Numbered from the stretch's first letter, positions 44,751-54,011 are shown. The stretch: DNA of 64,000 nt from Streptomyces sp. NRRL F-6676 (GCF_000725625.1 NZ_JOHS01000023.1:89152-153151), one strand, 5' to 3'. The notes: generated from the letters alone by a model not told the origin. Translations and numbers: made by a program.

Positions 44751-44775
44751 AGAAAGTGCAACCAGTACAGTTTCT
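44751..44775. promoter_or_regulatory. Inverted repeat in the monooxygenase/TetR divergent promoter
   Basis: AGAAAGTG (44751) and CAGTTTCT (44768) form an imperfect palindrome with perfect outer AGAAA/TTTCT arms, placed 33 bp before the TetR start and about 95 bp before the monooxygenase start. Probable TetR site. Confidence 0.5.
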
Positions 44776-44807
44776 ATGTCGGTCCAGCTATGGGGTACGG
44801 TGAGGCC

Positions 44808-45419
44808 ATGCCCGACGCCACGTCCCCGGATCGCATCTCCGCCCGCCCCGCCGTCGGCCGTCGCGAACGCAAGAAGGCGGCGACGAGGCAGGCCATCGCC
44901 GACGCCGCGCTCGAACTGTTCCTGGAGCACGGCTTCGACCGCGTCAGCGTCCGCGACGTCGCCGAGAAGGCCGACGTCTCGACGACGACCCTCTTCGCGC
45001 ACTTCCCGAGCAAGGAGTCCCTGGTCTTCGACCGCGAGGAGGACGTGGACGCGCGGCTGCGCGCCTGCGTGCGCGAGCGGCCCGAGGGCCAGGGCGTGGT
45101 GGAGGCGCTGCGCGCGCACGCGCTGACGGCGTGGATCCCGATCGCGACGGACCCGCGCCGGGAGAGGTTCGCCGCCCTGGTCGACGGCACGCCGGCGCTC
45201 CGCGAGTACGGCGAACGCATGTGGATGCGTCACGCGGACACCCTCGGCACGGCGATCGCCGAGGCGCTGCACCGCACCCCCGACGACCTCGCCTGCGCGG
45301 CCCTGGCGAGGTTCGTCCTGGAGATCCCCACCCTCACGAGGGACCGCGAGGACCCGGAGGCGAGCGTGGAGCAGATCTTCGACCTGCTCCTCAACGGCTG
45401 GCGGTCGGAGGCGGGGTGA
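44808..45419 (+). CDS. TetR-family regulator, partner of the divergent monooxygenase
   Basis: 203 residues. DNA-binding part KKAATRQAIADAALELF and VSVRDVAEKADVSTTTLFAHF; the C-terminal domain is of the multi-drug-binding type. ATG 44808 used; an ATG at 44790 would add six residues. Confidence 0.88.
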   Translation: MPDATSPDRISARPAVGRRERKKAATRQAIADAALELFLEHGFDRVSVRDVAEKADVSTTTLFAHFPSKESLVFDREEDVDARLRACVRERPEGQGVVEALRAHALTAWIPIATDPRRERFAALVDGTPALREYGERMWMRHADTLGTAIAEALHRTPDDLACAALARFVLEIPTLTRDREDPEASVEQIFDLLLNGWRSEAG

Positions 45420-45550
45420 GGGCGGCGACGGTGCCGGAGCCGCCACCGCCCGGCGATCCGGGGCCGGCGTCCGGATGCCCGTTGCCGCAACCCGCCCCCG
45501 CATCGCGACGTCCTACACGGCGGACGGCTGCCGAGCACCCGGGAGAGCAC

Positions 45551-45871
45551 ATGGCGAAGAAGGACCGGCCGACGGACGCGGTGAAGGACAAGGACGCCGA
45601 GAAGTGGCTGGCGCGGTTCCAGCTGAAGCTGGTCACGCAGCCGGGTGTGGACCGCGAGGTCATCCTGCGGGCCCTCAAGGAGGTCACGTTCCACTGCGAC
45701 GAGACGGGGGAGGACCCCCGGACCGCCTTCGGTGACCCGGACGACTACGCCGTGAAGGCCGCCGCGCGGCTCGTGTCGCCGGAGCGGGCGGAGCGGGACC
45801 GGCGGCAGAACCGTCTGCTCAAGGCGATCAGGTCCGTGGGCCACAAGGCCGAGAACATCCCCGACTTCTGA
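45551..45871 (+). CDS. Small helical protein, HAAS-like
   Basis: 106 residues, highly charged, starting MAKKDRPTDAVKDKD. The pattern EKWLARFQLKLV followed by DPRTAFGDPDDYAVKAAARL resembles the HAAS/DUF1700 module that often accompanies PadR-type regulators, but no PadR gene is next to it. Function unknown. The stop lies within the first unit of a 12-bp tandem repeat. Confidence 0.65.
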   Translation: MAKKDRPTDAVKDKDAEKWLARFQLKLVTQPGVDREVILRALKEVTFHCDETGEDPRTAFGDPDDYAVKAAARLVSPERAERDRRQNRLLKAIRSVGHKAENIPDF

Positions 45872-45936
45872 CCCGGCTTCTGAGCCGACTTCTGAGCCGA
45901 CTTCTGAGTCGGCTTCTGACCCGGCTTCTGCGTCGA
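45865..45936. repeat. 12-bp tandem repeat, six units
   Basis: Consensus CTTCTGASYCGR; units start every 12 bp from 45865 to 45925 with one to three differences. It spans the stop codon of the small upstream gene. Confidence 0.85.
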
Positions 45937-45983
45937 GGGCATCGCTGACACGTCCGACCCGCCTCGCCCCGGCCGGCCGGGGT

Positions 45984-46033
45984 GAAGGGCGTCATGGGCG
46001 TCACGGTCCGCCACGCGGATCGTGACGCCCTTC
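45984..46033. terminator. Hairpin between convergent genes
   Basis: 11-bp perfect stem GAAGGGCGTCA / TGACGCCCTTC with a 28-nt loop, immediately before the stop of the minus-strand TetR gene. Confidence 0.7.
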
Positions 46034-46043
46034 GCCGTTCGGC

Positions 46044-46610
46044 TCAACGCGGCTCCTCACCCCGCCCCGCCCCGTGCGCCAGGCCCTCCACGATCAGGGT
46101 CAGACCCGCCTCGAACGCCGCCTCGTGGTCGATCGGCGGGACGCCGGGCGGCCCCGCGGAGCCGTCCTCCGCCTGTTCCTCCAGGACGCTGCCCACCGTG
46201 AAGCGGCCGGCGGCCAGCATCGCCATCCCGGCCTCCCGTTCGGGCAGGCCGGACGCGACCAGGAACGCCATCTTGTGCGCGATCCGGTCCAGATCCCCCG
46301 CGCCGGGACTGCTCCCCGCGTGCAGCCGCGCACCGTCCCGGCGCAGCAGCAGCGTGCGCCGGAAGTTCCGCGTGTTCTCGCGGAACCACTCCCGCCAGTC
46401 CTCCTCCGGCGCCGGCAGCGCGGCCGTCGCGTGCGGGGCCATGGCGGCCTGGGCCATCGCGCCGAGCAACTCCTTCTTGTTCTTGAAGTGCCAGTAGAGC
46501 GAGGGCTGTTCGACGCCCAGCCGCTGGGCCAGCCGGCGCGTGCTGACGGCGTCGAGGCCCACCTCGTCGAGCAGGTCGAGCGCCTCGGCGACCACGGTTT
46601 CGCGGTTCAT
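46044..46610 (-). CDS. TetR-class repressor closely resembling tetracycline repressors
   Basis: 188 residues. The DNA-reading region VSTRRLAQRLGVEQPSLYWH is very close to that of Tn10/RP1 TetR proteins (LAQKLGVEQPTLYWH). ATG 46610 has AAGGTGG upstream; a GTG three codons earlier is possible. The C-terminal domain is shorter and different from TetR(B), so the inducer need not be tetracycline. It is divergent from the FAD monooxygenase across two tetO-like sites. Confidence 0.9.
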   Translation of the reverse strand: MNRETVVAEALDLLDEVGLDAVSTRRLAQRLGVEQPSLYWHFKNKKELLGAMAQAAMAPHATAALPAPEEDWREWFRENTRNFRRTLLLRRDGARLHAGSSPGAGDLDRIAHKMAFLVASGLPEREAGMAMLAAGRFTVGSVLEEQAEDGSAGPPGVPPIDHEAAFEAGLTLIVEGLAHGAGRGEEPR

Positions 46611-46628
46611 CTTTGCCACCTTGACAAT

Positions 46629-46673
46629 CTATCGCCGATAGGTGGACTTTGGAAAGGCACCTATCACCGATAG
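46629..46673. promoter_or_regulatory. Two tetO-like operators
   Basis: CTATCG-C-CGATAG at 46629-46641 and CTATC-ACC-GATAG at 46661-46673. The second, flanked as ACCTATCACCGATAGAGA, has the classical tetO core CTATC-N3-GATAG and outer bases. The centres are 32 bp apart, close to the Tn10 arrangement, and cover both divergent promoters. Confidence 0.82.
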
Positions 46674-46690
46674 AGATTTGGGGTTCCGGG

Positions 46691-47932
46691 ATGAAGTCCT
46701 CCCTGCGCGTCCTCGTCTGCGGCGGCGGCATCGCCGGGCCGGCGCTCGCCCACTGGCTCGCCCGGGGCGGACACCGGGTGACCGTCGTCGAACGGTTCCC
46801 GGCGCTGCGCGCCACCGGCGCCCAGGTCGACCTGCGCGGCCAGGGCATCGAGGCGATCGCGCGCATGGGGCTGCTCGACGCCGTCCGGAGCCGCCTCGTC
46901 GACGAGCGCGGCGTCGCCTTCGTGGACGCGCGCGGCCGGACGCGGGCCACGATCATGGCCAACACCTCCGGCCGGGGCCGGCAGACGCTGACCTCCGAGT
47001 ACGAGATCATGCGCGGCGACCTGGTGCGCATCCTGCACGAGGCGACGAAGGACGACGTGGAGTACGTCTTCGGCGTGAGCGTGGAGCGCTTCGAGCAGGG
47101 GGACACGGAGGTCGTCGCCCACCTCTCCGACGGCACCTCCCGCACCGTCGACCTCCTCGTCGGCGCCGACGGCCAGGGTTCCCGCGTCCGCCGCGCCCTC
47201 CTCCCGCCCGGCGCCCCCGACCCGTACCGGCGGGTGGGGATGCACATGGCCTACTGGTTCGTGCCGCGCATCGCCTCGGACGGCGCCGTCCGCGACACCT
47301 ATCTCGCCCCCGGCGGCCGCATGATCATGCGCAGGAGCCACCACCCGGACGAGACGCAGGTCTACTTCGTGCTGCGGGAGGAGTCCGCGGCGGCCTCCGC
47401 CGTGCACCGGGAGCCCGTCGAGGAGCAGAAGCGGTTCTGGACGGACAGGTTCCGCGACGCCGGCTGGCAGACGGAGCGCTTCCTCGACGGCATGGCGACG
47501 ACCGCGAGCTTCTACTCCCAGGAAGTCCTGCAAGTACGCACCGACACCTGGTCCCGCGGCCGCGTCGCCCTGGTCGGGGACGCCGCCCACTGCGCCTCCC
47601 CGTACAGCGGCATGGGCGTCTCCGGCGGCCTCGTCGGCGCCTACGTCCTGGCCGGCGAGATCAACCGGCACCCCGGCGACCTGCCCCGGGCGCTGGCGAA
47701 CTACGACACCGTGCTGCGGCCCTTCGCCGAGGAGATCCAGGCCGCCGTCAAGCCGCGCCTGCTGCGCCTCGGGCTGCCGGCGAGCCGGCCGGCCATCGGC
47801 GCCTTCCACTCCGTCACCGCGCTGGCCTCCTTCCTGCGCGTCCCCGACCTCGTCGCCCGGTACGCCAAGGAGGACCGGGGCGGGGCCTGGCGGCTCCCGG
47901 AGAGCCCGGTTCCGGTGCCGGCCGCCGGATGA
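46691..47932 (+). CDS. FAD-dependent monooxygenase, TetX-like, under TetR/tetO-like control
   Basis: 413 residues. FAD loop VCGGGIAGPALAHWLAR, DLLVGADGQGSRVRR, and ALVGDAAHCASPYSGMGVSGG. This is the group that includes TetX-like tetracycline destructases and polyketide-tailoring oxygenases. The operator and repressor suggest induction by a tetracycline-like or other aromatic polyketide, probably for detoxification. The activity is inferred. Confidence 0.88.
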   Translation: MKSSLRVLVCGGGIAGPALAHWLARGGHRVTVVERFPALRATGAQVDLRGQGIEAIARMGLLDAVRSRLVDERGVAFVDARGRTRATIMANTSGRGRQTLTSEYEIMRGDLVRILHEATKDDVEYVFGVSVERFEQGDTEVVAHLSDGTSRTVDLLVGADGQGSRVRRALLPPGAPDPYRRVGMHMAYWFVPRIASDGAVRDTYLAPGGRMIMRRSHHPDETQVYFVLREESAAASAVHREPVEEQKRFWTDRFRDAGWQTERFLDGMATTASFYSQEVLQVRTDTWSRGRVALVGDAAHCASPYSGMGVSGGLVGAYVLAGEINRHPGDLPRALANYDTVLRPFAEEIQAAVKPRLLRLGLPASRPAIGAFHSVTALASFLRVPDLVARYAKEDRGGAWRLPESPVPVPAAG

Positions 47933-48095
47933 CCCCGCCGGACGGGGCCCACGGGGGATCACCCGGGGCCGCCCCGGGCCGGTGCGGATAGGCTCGCCTC
48001 CGGACGGGCCTGATCAGGCCGCCGTACGGTCTGGGACAGGCCCTCGGCGGTGCCGTACGGCCCGTGCGGCGGCCGGGTGAGCGAGGGAGGCTGGG

Positions 48096-51000
48096 ATGAC
48101 GGTGCCGGGGCGCAGGAGCAGTACCTTCACACGGCTGCTGCGGCACGGGTTCACCGATCCGTCCGCCTCCGAACGGCTGCTCGACGCCCCCGAACTCGCC
48201 GCCGTGCGCGCCGACCCCGTCCTCCTGGAGGCCCTCGGCGCCACCGCCGATCCCGACCTCGCGCTGCTCGGCCTCGTCCGGCTCCTTGAGGCCCAGCCGG
48301 ACGACACCGCACGGCACGAACTGCTGGACACCCTGATAGCGGCCAAGCCGCTGCGCGACCGGCTGCTCGGGGTGCTCGGCGCCTCCACCGCGCTCGCCGA
48401 CCACCTCGCCCGCCACCCCGCCGACTGGCGGGCCCTGGTCACCTACGAGGCACGGGACCTGCACCCCGGCGTCCCCGAGTTCGAGCGGCGGCTCGCGGAC
48501 GCCGGGGACCCGGTCGCGCTGCGCGTCGCCTACCGCCGCTGTCTGCTGTCGCTCGCCGCGCGCGACGTGTGCGGAACCACCGACCTCGCCCAGACCGCCG
48601 CCGAACTCGCCGACCTCGCCACCGCCACCCTGCGCGCCGCCCTCGCCCTCGCCGAGGCCGCCGCGCCCGAGGACGCCGCGCTCTGCCGGCTCGCCGTCAT
48701 CGCGATGGGCAAGTGCGGCGGCCACGAGCTGAACTACGTCTCCGACGTGGACGTCATCTTCGTCGCGGAACCCGCCGAGTCCCCGGGCGGCGACGGCGAC
48801 GGCGAGACCCGGGCGTTGCAGGCCGCCACCCGGCTCGCCTCGCACCTGATGCGGATCTGCTCCGAGACCACGATCGAGGGCAGCATCTGGCCCGTCGACG
48901 CCAATCTGCGCCCCGAGGGCCGCAACGGGCCCCTCGTCCGCACCCTCAGCAGCCACCTCGCCTACTACCAGCGGTGGGCCAAGACCTGGGAGTTCCAGGC
49001 GCTGCTCAAGGCCCGCCCGGTCGCCGGGGACGCCGAGCTCGGCGCGGCCTACGCCGACGCCCTCCAGCCGCTGGTCTGGGAGGCCGCCGAGCGCGAGAAC
49101 TTCGTCGCCGACGTGCAGAAGATGCGCCGCCGGGTGATCGAGAACATCCCCGCCGCCGAGATCGACCGCGAACTCAAACTGGCCCCCGGCGGACTGCGGG
49201 ACGTCGAGTTCGCCGTCCAGCTCCTCCAGCTCGTGCACGGCCGCTCCGACACCTCCCTGCGCAGCCGCACCACCCTCGACGCGCTGGCCGCCCTCGCCGC
49301 GGGCGGCTACGTCGGCCGCACCGACGCCGAACAGCTCGACGCGGCCTACCGCTTCCTGCGCACCATGGAGCACCGCATCCAGCTCCACCGGCTGCGCCGC
49401 ACCCACCTCGTCCCCGAGGACGAGGCCGATCTGCGGCGCCTCGGCCGCTCGCTCGGGCTGCGCACCGACCCCGTCGCCGCGCTCACCCGCGAGTGGAAAC
49501 GGCACGCCGGCGTCGTACGGCGGCTGCACGAGAAGCTGTTCTACCGGCCGCTGCTCGACGCCGTCGCCCAGCTCGCCCCCGGCGAGGCCCGGCTCAGCCC
49601 CGGCGCCGCCCGCGAACGCCTCGTCGCCCTCGGGTACGCCGACCCCGGCGCCGCCCTGCGCCATCTGGAGGCGCTCGCCTCCGGGGTCACCCGCAAGGCC
49701 GCCATCCAGCGCACCCTGCTGCCGGTGCTCCTCGGCTGGTTCGCCGACTCCGCCGACCCCGACGCCGGGCTGCTCAACTTCCGCAAGGTCTCCGACGCGC
49801 TCGGCAAGACCCCCTGGTACCTGCGGCTGCTGCGCGACGAGGGCGCCGCCGCCGAGAACCTCGCGCGTGTCCTGTCCGCCGGGCGGCTCGCGCCCGACCT
49901 GCTGATGCGCGCGCCCGAGGCGGTGGCGCTGCTCGGCGACGGGGACGGGCGGCGCGCGGGCGGCGGGCTCGCCCCGCGCTCCCGCGCCCAGCTCGAACAG
50001 GAGATCGTCGCCGCCGTGGGGCGGGCCGACGGCGCCGAGCAGGCGGTCACCGCCGCGCGCGGGGTACGCCGGCGGGAGCTGTTCCGCACCGCCGCCGCCG
50101 ACATCGTCGGCTCCTACGGCACCGAGGAGACGCCCGTCGAGGCGGACCAGGGGGCCCTGGTCGACCTCGTCGGCGGCGCGATCTCCGACCTCACCGCCGC
50201 CACGCTCGCCGGAACGCTGCGGGCCGTGGTGCGCGAACGGTGGGGCGACACGCTGCCCACCCGGTTCGCCGTCATCGGCATGGGCCGCTTCGGCGGCCAC
50301 GAACTCGGCTACGGCTCCGACGCCGACGTCCTCTTCGTGCACGAGCCGCGCGAGGGCGTCGACGAGACGGAGGCGGGGCGGGCCGCCAACGCCGTCGTCA
50401 CCGAGATGCGGCGGCTGCTGCAACTGCCGAGCGCGGACCCGCCGCTGCTCGTCGACGCGGATCTGCGGCCCGAGGGGAAGTCCGGGCCGCTGGTACGGAC
50501 GCTGACCTCCTACGCCGCGTACTACCGCCGGTGGTCGCTGGGGTGGGAGGCGCAGGCACTGCTGCGGGCGGAGCCGGTGGCGGGGGACGCGGAGCTGGGG
50601 GCGCGGTTCCTGGAGCTGGTCGACCCGCTGCGGTATCCGCGGGGCGGGCTGGGGGAGGACGCGGTACGCGAGATCCGGCGGCTGAAGGCGCGGATGGAGG
50701 CGGAGCGGATGCCGCGGGGCGCCGATCCGACGCTGCACACGAAGCTCGGGCGGGGCGGGCTGTCCGACGTGGAGTGGACGGTGCAGTTGATGCAGTTGCG
50801 GCACGGGTACGAGGTGCGGGAGCTGCGGACCACCCGGACGCGGGCCGCGCTGTCGGCGGCGCGGGACGCGGGGCTGCTGTCGGGGGAGGACGCGGCGACG
50901 TTGGACGAGGCGTGGGTGCTGGCCACGCGGGTGCGGAACGCGGTGATGCTGGTGCGGGGGAGGGCGGGGGACACGTTTCCCTCCGACGCGCGGGAGTTGG

Positions 51001-51119
51001 CGGCGGTGGGGCGGTACCTGGGGTACGGACCGGGGCATGTCGGGGACATGCTCGACGACTACCGCCGCACGACGCGGTTGGCGCGCGCGGTGGCGGAGAC
51101 GCTGTTCTACGACGCGTGA
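48096..51119 (+). CDS. glnE: Bifunctional glutamine synthetase adenylyltransferase/deadenylylase
   Basis: Adds AMP to or removes it from GlnA-type glutamine synthetase according to nitrogen status. 1007 residues with two nucleotidyltransferase domains: GKCGGHELNYVSDVDVIFV in the N half and GRFGGHELGYGSDADVLFVH in the C half, each followed by a helical domain. GGAGG lies 8 nt before ATG 48096. It is convergent with malR. Confidence 0.96.
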   Translation: MTVPGRRSSTFTRLLRHGFTDPSASERLLDAPELAAVRADPVLLEALGATADPDLALLGLVRLLEAQPDDTARHELLDTLIAAKPLRDRLLGVLGASTALADHLARHPADWRALVTYEARDLHPGVPEFERRLADAGDPVALRVAYRRCLLSLAARDVCGTTDLAQTAAELADLATATLRAALALAEAAAPEDAALCRLAVIAMGKCGGHELNYVSDVDVIFVAEPAESPGGDGDGETRALQAATRLASHLMRICSETTIEGSIWPVDANLRPEGRNGPLVRTLSSHLAYYQRWAKTWEFQALLKARPVAGDAELGAAYADALQPLVWEAAERENFVADVQKMRRRVIENIPAAEIDRELKLAPGGLRDVEFAVQLLQLVHGRSDTSLRSRTTLDALAALAAGGYVGRTDAEQLDAAYRFLRTMEHRIQLHRLRRTHLVPEDEADLRRLGRSLGLRTDPVAALTREWKRHAGVVRRLHEKLFYRPLLDAVAQLAPGEARLSPGAARERLVALGYADPGAALRHLEALASGVTRKAAIQRTLLPVLLGWFADSADPDAGLLNFRKVSDALGKTPWYLRLLRDEGAAAENLARVLSAGRLAPDLLMRAPEAVALLGDGDGRRAGGGLAPRSRAQLEQEIVAAVGRADGAEQAVTAARGVRRRELFRTAAADIVGSYGTEETPVEADQGALVDLVGGAISDLTAATLAGTLRAVVRERWGDTLPTRFAVIGMGRFGGHELGYGSDADVLFVHEPREGVDETEAGRAANAVVTEMRRLLQLPSADPPLLVDADLRPEGKSGPLVRTLTSYAAYYRRWSLGWEAQALLRAEPVAGDAELGARFLELVDPLRYPRGGLGEDAVREIRRLKARMEAERMPRGADPTLHTKLGRGGLSDVEWTVQLMQLRHGYEVRELRTTRTRAALSAARDAGLLSGEDAATLDEAWVLATRVRNAVMLVRGRAGDTFPSDARELAAVGRYLGYGPGHVGDMLDDYRRTTRLARAVAETLFYDA

Positions 51120-51159
51120 GGGTGCGCCTCGGGATTCCCCCGCCCCCGCCGCCCCTTTC

Positions 51160-52287
51160 TCAGGGGCGCGGGGAAGCCTTCACCGCCGCCGCCGTCGAAC
51201 CCCGTACCACCAGTTCCGGCATGAAGACGAACTCGCTGTGGGGGGCCGGGGTGCCGCCGATCTCCTCCAGGAGGGTGCGGACCGCGGCCTGGCCCATCGC
51301 CGGGACCGGTTTGCGGACCGTCGTGAGGGGCGGGTCGGTGAACGCGATCAGCGGGGAGTCGTCGAAGCCCACCACCGAGACGTCCGTCGGCACCCGCAGC
51401 CCCCGCTGCCGAGCCGCCCGTATCGCGCCGAGCGCCATCATGTCGCTCGCGCACACCACCGCCGTGCAGTTCCGGTCGATCAGCGCGGTGGTCGCCGCCT
51501 GGCCGCCCTCCAGCGTGTAGAGGGAGTGCTGGACCAGCTCCGCCTCGATCACGTCCGGGGCCAGTCCGAGCAGGTCCTGCACCGTCCGCACGAACCCCTC
51601 GATCTTGCGCTGCACCGGCACGAACCGCTTGGGCCCGAGCGCCAGCCCGATCCGGGTGTGGCCGAGGGAGACCAGGTGGGTCACGGCCAGGGCCATGGCC
51701 GCCCGGTCGTCGGGGGAGATGAACGGCGCCTGCACCTTCGGCGAGAACCCGTCCACCAGGACGAACGGCACGCCCTGCGCCCGCAGCCGCTCGTAGCGCT
51801 GCATGTCGGCGGTGGTGTCGGCGTGCAGCCCGGAGACGTAGATGATGCCGGAGACCCCGCGGTCCACCAGCATCTCGGTGAGCTCGTCCTCCGTGGAGCC
51901 GCCGGGGGTCTGCGTGGCGAGCACCGGCGTGTAGCCCTGCCGGGTCAGCGCCTGGCCGATGACCTGGGCGAGCGCCGGGAAGATGGGGTTCTCCAGCTCC
52001 GGGGTGATCAGCCCCACCAGGCCCTCGCTGCGCTGCCGCAGCCGGACCGGACGCTCGTAGCCGAGCACGTCGAGGGCGGCGAGGACGGACTGACGGGTCG
52101 TCGCGGCGACGCCCGGCTTGCCGTTCAGGACCCGGCTGACGGTCGCCTCGCTGACCCCCGCCTGCGCTGCGATGTCGGAAAGCCGTGTGGTCACGGGATG
52201 CGACTGTACCGGCCCCCTCGCCCCTCGCGCACCGGGCGCACGCCGGGTGCGGGCGGGCGACCGGCCCGCGGCGGGCTGCTGCGTCAT
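51160..52287 (-). CDS. malR: LacI-family maltose regulator MalR
   Basis: Represses the malEFG operon until a maltose-type inducer binds. The LacI helix-turn-helix RLSDIAAQAGVSEATVSRVL is followed by hinge and periplasmic-binding-fold domains. The central sequence and neighbours match S. coelicolor MalR as I recall it. Two starts are possible: ATG 52287 has a strong GAGGGAG site but adds a 31-residue Arg/Ala-rich extension; GTG 52194 begins at the conserved VTTRLSD. The longer form is listed. Confidence 0.93.
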   Translation of the reverse strand: MTQQPAAGRSPARTRRAPGARGARGPVQSHPVTTRLSDIAAQAGVSEATVSRVLNGKPGVAATTRQSVLAALDVLGYERPVRLRQRSEGLVGLITPELENPIFPALAQVIGQALTRQGYTPVLATQTPGGSTEDELTEMLVDRGVSGIIYVSGLHADTTADMQRYERLRAQGVPFVLVDGFSPKVQAPFISPDDRAAMALAVTHLVSLGHTRIGLALGPKRFVPVQRKIEGFVRTVQDLLGLAPDVIEAELVQHSLYTLEGGQAATTALIDRNCTAVVCASDMMALGAIRAARQRGLRVPTDVSVVGFDDSPLIAFTDPPLTTVRKPVPAMGQAAVRTLLEEIGGTPAPHSEFVFMPELVVRGSTAAAVKASPRP

Positions 52288-52403
52288 CGCGCTCCCTCGT
52301 GAGTGTGCGTAGGTGTCCGCACGGGTGAGTGGGGTCGGGGTGGTGACCCTCTTTCAGCGGCCTTCACCCACCGCCTGCAACGGATGATCCCCCGCCCGAC
52401 CCC

Positions 52404-52540
52404 CTTGCGGCAAGAGCTTGCAGAGACTTGCACAACCCGCCACGGCTCGTTCCACCCCCGGAAACCCCCTACCGCAAGGCGACCGCGCGCACATCACGGA
52501 CCCGTAACTGTCACCGGTTCTTGCACTTTTTTGCTGCAAG
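52404..52540. promoter_or_regulatory. MalR operator sites CTTGCA in the malR-malE divergent region
   Basis: CTTGC-G-GCAAG at 52404-52414, CTTGCA at 52417 and 52427, and an inverted pair CTTGCA (52520) / TGCAAG (52535). CTTGCA-type repeats are the known MalR recognition elements of Streptomyces. The 400-bp gap 52288-52686 holds no gene. Confidence 0.75.
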
Positions 52541-52686
52541 GTCTTTCGCGCCGCTTACATCGCTGTTACGTTCACGTCGCCCGGCGGCCTTGCCGAGGTG
52601 CCGGCCCCGCGGGGCCGGCGGCAGGGACGGCGGGCGGGACCGTCCTCCCTGGCCCGCACGGGCACTTAAACCCTCAAGGAGAACTC

Positions 52687-53961
52687 ATGCGGCGTGGCAT
52701 AGCGGCCACCGCGCTGGTGGCGTCCCTCGCCCTCGCGGCGACGGCCTGCGGCGGAAGCGACAGCGACAGCGGCAAGGCCGACGGCCCGGTCACGATCACC
52801 TGGTGGGACACCTCCAACGCCACCAACGAGGCGCCGACGTACAAGGCCCTCGTCAAGGAGTTCGAGGCCGCCCACAAGGACATCAAGGTCAAGTACGTCA
52901 ACGTCCCCTTCGACCAGGCGCAGAACAAGTTCGACACCGCCGCCGGCTCCAAGGGCGCCCCCGACGTGCTGCGCTCCGAGGTCGGCTGGACCCCCGCCTT
53001 CGCCAAGAAGAGCTACTTCCTGCCGCTGGACGGCACCGAGGCCCTCGCCGACCGGTCCAAGTTCCAGGCCAGCCTGATCAAGCAGGCCCAGTACCAGGGC
53101 AAGACCTACGGCGTCCCGCTGGTCACCGACACCCTCGCGCTCGTCTACAACAAGGCCCTGTTCAAGAAGGCCGGCATCACCGAGGCCCCCACCACCTGGG
53201 ACGAGCTGAAGGCCGACGCCGCGAAGATCAAGGACAAGGCCGGCGTCGACGGCTACTGGGGCTCCACCGCCGGCTACTACGGCCAGCCGTTCCTCTACGG
53301 TGAGGGCACCGACACCGTCGACGCCGCCGCCAAGAAGATCACCGTCGACTCGCCCGCCGCCAAGAAGGCGTACGGCACCTGGCTGAGCCTCTTCTCCGGC
53401 AAGGGCCTGCACAAGGCCGACACCACCGCCGACGCCTATGCCCACATCCAGGACGCGTTCGTCAGCGGCAAGGTCGCCGCCATCATCCAGGGTCCCTGGG
53501 AGATCACCAACTTCTACAAGGGCAGCGCCTTCAAGGACAGGAGCAACCTGGGCATCGCCACCGTCCCGGCCGGCTCCACCGGCACGGCGGGCGCCCCGAC
53601 CGGCGGCCACAACCTCTCCGTCTACGCCGGCTCCGACAAGGCGCACCAGGCGGCCGCGCTGAAGTTCGTCAACTTCATGACCTCGGCGAAGTCCCAGGAG
53701 ACCATCGCCCTGAAGAACTCCACGCTGCCGACCCGTGCCGACGCCTACACCGACAAGGTCAAGGCCGACCCCGGCATCGCCGGCTACCAGCAGGTGCTGC
53801 CCGCCGCCCAGCCGCGCCCCGCGCTGCCCGAGTACAGCTCCCTGTGGACCCCGCTCGACACCGAACTGCCCAAGATCGCCGGCGGCAAGGAGTCCCTGGA
53901 CAAGGGGCTGAGCAACGCCGAACTCGCCTTCACCAAGCTGGTCCCCGACTTCAGCAAGTGA
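52687..53961 (+). CDS. malE: Maltose/maltodextrin-binding lipoprotein
   Basis: 424 residues. Lipoprotein signal ending LAATAC, then a type-1 solute-binding fold with ITWWDTSN, VPLVTDTLALVYNKALFKKA and GPWEITNFY. It captures maltose and maltodextrins outside the cell for MalFG. AAGGAG before ATG 52687. First gene of the operon. Confidence 0.95.
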   Translation: MRRGIAATALVASLALAATACGGSDSDSGKADGPVTITWWDTSNATNEAPTYKALVKEFEAAHKDIKVKYVNVPFDQAQNKFDTAAGSKGAPDVLRSEVGWTPAFAKKSYFLPLDGTEALADRSKFQASLIKQAQYQGKTYGVPLVTDTLALVYNKALFKKAGITEAPTTWDELKADAAKIKDKAGVDGYWGSTAGYYGQPFLYGEGTDTVDAAAKKITVDSPAAKKAYGTWLSLFSGKGLHKADTTADAYAHIQDAFVSGKVAAIIQGPWEITNFYKGSAFKDRSNLGIATVPAGSTGTAGAPTGGHNLSVYAGSDKAHQAAALKFVNFMTSAKSQETIALKNSTLPTRADAYTDKVKADPGIAGYQQVLPAAQPRPALPEYSSLWTPLDTELPKIAGGKESLDKGLSNAELAFTKLVPDFSK

Positions 53962-53967
53962 GCCGCG

Positions 53968-54011
53968 CCGGCCGCCGGGCCCCCGCAGCGGGGGAGGGGC
54001 CCGGCGGCCGG
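53968..54011 (+). other. 16-bp perfect intercistronic hairpin malE-malF
   Basis: Arms CCGGCCGCCGGGCCCC and complement around a 12-nt loop, 7 nt after the malE stop. Such hairpins lower permease expression relative to the binding protein by partial termination or 3'-end protection of the malE mRNA. Confidence 0.8.
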
